From NCBI GenBank assembly GCA_030537615.1, contig JAUNVP010000011.1, forward strand, positions 39,221-103,220: DNA of 64,000 bases. The letters are read 5' to 3'. The translations under genes and the position numbers were made by a program. The DNA is from Actinomycetaceae bacterium (GTDB lineage: Bacteria > Actinomycetota > Actinomycetes > Actinomycetales > Actinomycetaceae). Of the stretch, positions 63,958 to 64,000 are shown one piece after another. Numbering within the stretch: position 1 is the stretch's first letter; each line of letters starts with the position of its first letter. The notes under the pieces were generated by a model. The model saw only the letters and a program-made list of their open reading frames with translations. It did not search any database and had not been told where the DNA came from.

Positions 63958-64000
63958 TTGGTTGCGGTGGTTTCCTACTCTCCCACACTCCTTCGAGTGC
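63958..64000 (-). rRNA. rrf: 5S rRNA, 3' end (cut by window end)
   Basis: The minus strand reads GCACTCGAAGGAGTGTGGGA, then GAGAGTAGG and ACCACCGCAACC. The G-T-G-G-G-A-G-A-G-T-A-G-G segment followed by C-A-C-C-G-C is the conserved 3' part of actinobacterial 5S rRNA. Only about 43 nt lie inside the window; the rRNA operon continues to the right. Confidence 0.85.

Overview
The window is a chromosomal segment of an actinobacterium of moderate GC. Two conserved actinobacterial gene neighbourhoods point there: mfd / lipoprotein / eno / ftsB-like / DUF501 / ppx, and sucC / sucD / perM-like / purN / purH. GTG and TTG starts are frequent, and there are eNhaA/BI-1, DUF6350 and PspC-domain genes and a Pmt-type mannosyltransferase. 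The overall set suggests Actinomycetaceae (Arcanobacterium or Trueperella-like). That placement is inference from gene content; no database was searched.

Layout. 0-5 kb: the end of an unknown gene, ispH, divergent xseA-xseB-PfkB sugar kinase, and uppS. 5-10.5 kb: a TrhA/hemolysin-III gene with a double dyad operator, greA, an AI-2E permease, msrA, an FKBP isomerase, a BI-1 family protein, and a tRNA with a UAA anticodon. 10.5-20.5 kb: nhaA, then the ppx / DUF501 / ftsB-like / eno / lipoprotein / mfd / pth string. 20.5-28 kb: galK, a 2H phosphoesterase, YihY, xth, and the one-carbon genes purU, glyA and folD, with a ZTP riboswitch before glyA. 28-34 kb: a carbohydrate-uptake cluster (dehydrogenase, SorC regulator, two permeases, binding protein; no ATPase) and mdh. 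34-42 kb: ppk2, pgi, a two-domain phosphofructokinase of eukaryotic architecture, an ATP-grasp enzyme and an orphan adenine methylase. 42-51 kb: purH (second ZTP riboswitch), purN, perM-like, sucD, sucC and pcrA. 51-57 kb: two paralogous lipoproteins, a LuxR-type two-component system whose kinase carries a PspC domain, a PspC membrane protein and an acidic membrane protein. 56.7-59 kb: a sulfane-sulfur operon (rhodanese, CstR-like repressor, CoA-disulfide reductase-rhodanese) with two C-tract/G-tract operators. 59-64 kb: metG, rsmI, a protein O-mannosyltransferase, a tiny antitoxin-like gene and the 3' end of a 5S rRNA.

How it works together. Upper glycolysis (pgi, two-domain PFK, eno), malate dehydrogenase, succinyl-CoA synthetase, galactokinase, a PfkB kinase and a sugar ABC importer indicate a sugar-using metabolism. 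purU, glyA, folD, purN and purH form a folate/purine set, and two of its transcription units sit behind ZTP riboswitches, which sense the same stalled purine intermediate.

Most striking observation. A bipartite 15-16 bp motif, GAAGGCTC-WSY-CATGG (reverse complement CCATG-RSW-GAGCCTTC), recurs about twenty times with small variations. Nearly all copies lie between 44.8 and 63.6 kb. They sit in intergenic DNA and inside genes, on both strands and in different reading frames (read as M-S-E-P-S, E-G-S-A-I, G-R-L-S-H and others). The 14-mer ATGAGTGAGCCTTC alone occurs five times exactly. Placement in envelope-related genes and intergenic DNA suggests selection or spread at DNA level. Its function is unknown.
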